Positions 62,122-64,000 of a stretch of DNA of 64,000 bases are shown in pieces. The DNA is from Phytopythium helicoides. Lineage: Eukaryota > Oomycota > Peronosporomycetes > Pythiales > Pythiaceae. Within the stretch, counting starts at the first letter, position 1; each line of letters opens with the position of its first letter. Made by a program: the position numbers and the translations under genes. The notes beneath the pieces are model-generated. The model saw only the letters and a program-made list of their open reading frames with translations. It was not told the origin of the DNA and did not search any database. The DNA lies in the NCBI GenBank assembly GCA_024867545.1, contig JANFNE010000080.1:1-64000 (forward strand), given 5' to 3'.

Positions 62122-62992
62122 TCTAGCGCACCGCAGGGAGGTCACGAACTCGGCGTCGGGTGTCATGAAGTTCGGTCCACTGCCACCTCGTTGCGATCAC
62201 TTCATCTACCTTCACAGTCTCCTTGCTTGGTTGCAAAGCAAAATATCAGGATGCCTGCCACATTGGACTGAAGACACGATGGCAACTCGCTCTCGCTACC
62301 ACCACTTGGGTCGAATTCAATATCGTTGTACAGTCCAAAATCTGTACAGGTACAGTAGTAAATAGTCGACGAGTCTCTTCAGCAGCACCAAGAAGCTTCT
62401 TAAGCCCGGACTTCCGACTCCTTGTTGGTCGAACGGGAGAGCAACTTCATTTTACTTTGCATCGTGATGGTTCGGACAGCGCACATTATCGAGAAGTGGA
62501 TGATGATACTTTCCTTTTCTTTTCTTGTTTACATTGCCTACCGTTAGAACTCGCGCGCACTCCTACCAGTGACCATGCGAGAGATCGCATACCCGATCTG
62601 ACCTGACCTGACCTGACCCGACCCGACCCGACTCGCGCAGTGCTATCAATCGTCAAGAGAGCAACAAGAGAAGAGATGATCTGCATTCGGTTGACTAGCC
62701 AGAGAAGTACCTTTCTCAGTGCTTGTCTGGTCGAGGTCAGTTCTGCAAATCCCGTGCTGATCAGTGAAAAACCTCATCGAAGTCACGAGTCTCGTGCCAC
62801 GAGACATCCCCATCAGGGTATCGACGTGTAGCGGTACGCATGAAGCTTCAAGCGGACAAACAACCTGGCTTTTCTTTATCATCGGTAATAATCTGCGCAT
62901 TGAAAAAAATAAATATGCATTGCAGGTGGTGCGGTGCCGATGTGCGCTGGAGTTTGAGACGTAGCACTGCACCACACAATCCAAACGGTAGC
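62122..62992. other. Intergenic between the Crypton flank and the glycosyltransferase gene
   Basis: No gene is supported. It contains the pentanucleotide microsatellite at 62598-62635. Confidence 0.4.
62598..62635 (+). repeat. Pentanucleotide microsatellite (TGACC/CGACC)n
   Basis: About seven 5-bp units: CTGAC repeated, then changing to CCGAC. Simple-sequence repeat. Confidence 0.85.
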
Positions 62993-64000
62993 ATGCTCGT
63001 CAGTCGTCACGAATCCAGTTACAGTGCGATGTGCTTCCGCGAGTGACTTGTGTCACGTGTCTGCTCCAAGTCTAGCGCCAGTCACTCAAAACTCCGCCTG
63101 CTGTTGGTCGTCACGCTGGCCATTGGGCTCTTCGGATACCTGCAAGTGCTGGTGCGCTACGGCACTATCTCTCCGCTCGCCACAGTGATGTTTACCTCTA
63201 CCTACGACGGAAGATCCCCTAAAGACTACCCGCCGTCGACCCCCGACGTTCGAAGCGAAGGTTCGACGCTGCGAGTGGAGCACGATGGGATTGAAGAGTT
63301 CTCTACCTCGTGGCGAGCACCGTTTAGGGTGGTTGTGTCGCTCACCACGACGCCCAGCAGGCTGGACAAGGTCATGGACAGCGTGCTATCGCTCACACGC
63401 CAGTCGCTCGTGCCTGACCAGATCTACGTCAATGTCCCCCACGGACCCATGAAGCGCCACTCGGAGCGTTCCTATGACGACGTGGAGATGCCAAAGGCGC
63501 TGTCATTACTTTCACCACTCGTGCATATTAATCGATGCGCTGATGACGGACCCGCCACCAAGCTGCTCGGCGCGCTACGGCTCGAGAACGACCCATTAAC
63601 ACTCATCATCACGGTCGACGACGACTTCGAATACCCGTCAAGACTCGTCGAAGCACTTGCGTGGGAGGCTGTGGCCAAGCCGAACGACGCACTGGGCGTG
63701 TGTGGCTGGGGGATGATGCCCCTCCACCACTCGGTTGGTGTAGTCCCAGCCTACGTGCCGTATTTCATGCGTACGCGAGGGAGATACGTCGATATACTGC
63801 AAGCCTGCTGCGGCAGCGCCTACCGCCGAGGCTTCTTCTCGGACGTCGAGGCATTGGCAGACATCCCAAGTATGTGCGTGACAGTGGATGACGTGTGGAT
63901 TGCCAGCTACTTGCGCACAGTGGAAAACCGAGCGAGCGCCATCATCAGCAAACGGCTGGACCCAGTCGATCCACAGTGGAAGAAGGACGAAGCAGACTCC
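62993..64000 (+). CDS. Type II membrane glycosyltransferase-like protein, cut by window end
   Basis: The frame is open from 63047 to the last base of the window (318 codons) without a stop, so the 3' end lies outside. It starts with a basic stretch and a membrane helix (LLLVVTLAIGLFGYLQVLV), the layout of a Golgi type II enzyme. The lumenal part begins FRVVVSLTTTPSRL, as in GT-A sugar-nucleotide folds, and has a DXD-type motif in TVDDDFEYP and a later GWGMMP-type segment, then SMCVTVDDVWIA. No ATG lies in the open frame. A start at 62993 joined by a 33-nt GT-AG intron (63043-63075) keeps the frame but is unusually short, so the start is uncertain. Donor sugar and acceptor are unknown. Confidence 0.7.

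Overview
The window is nuclear DNA of an oomycete (Pythium/Phytophthora-type stramenopile; genus not resolved). This rests on the gene content and style: compact genes 40-500 bp apart on both strands, short GT-AG spliceosomal introns (mostly 54-104 nt), oomycete-type initiator motifs (GCTCATT + pyrimidines), flagellar and endomembrane genes, an M96/START-like mating-family protein, a Crypton tyrosine recombinase and a mitochondrial bacterial-type recA with introns. Exon joins were worked out by hand from reading frame, splice sites and remembered family sequences. No alignment was run.

Region 0-21 kb is gene-dense: HSL-like lipase; an unknown 3-exon gene; ALG12 mannosyltransferase (9 exons, one apparent GC-AG intron); a CFAP97-domain protein; a small ankyrin protein; an SLC44/CTL transporter; WDR91; a poorly resolved coiled-coil locus; and a membrane-anchored GH31/trefoil protein whose catalytic residues are replaced. 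Region 21-30 kb holds decayed Ser/Gly-rich repeat sequence, an M96/START-like gene, a 2.7 kb gene-poor stretch and a kinesin-14. Region 30-48 kb is dense again: EF-hand protein, C2H2 zinc-finger protein, a JmjC/cupin-like protein lacking two of three iron ligands, a small zinc-ribbon protein, a stand-alone NPC1 N-terminal-domain protein head-to-head with recA, a Slo/BK-like channel with a non-GYG selectivity filter, TMEM230 and WDR55.

Region 48-55 kb is one 6.5 kb open frame: about 36 nearly identical ankyrin repeats followed by a kinase domain lacking the catalytic Asp and then an intact-looking kinase, a JAK-like pseudokinase-kinase order. Region 55-63 kb is accessory: unassigned sequence, a second decayed copy of the Ser/Gly-rich repeat gene, and an intact Crypton-type recombinase gene flanked by imperfect direct repeats (one 24-bp unit on the left, five on the right). 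A type II membrane glycosyltransferase begins near 63 kb and runs off the window.

There is no operon logic. Several genes share functional themes: glycoprotein synthesis and recognition (ALG12, trefoil/GH31, the terminal glycosyltransferase), endolysosomal traffic (WDR91, TMEM230, NPC1-NTD), and cilium/cytoskeleton (CFAP97, kinesin-14). The points most worth follow-up are the ankyrin-pseudokinase-kinase protein, the Slo-like channel with a rewritten pore, the GH31 pseudoenzyme and the Crypton with its flanking repeats.
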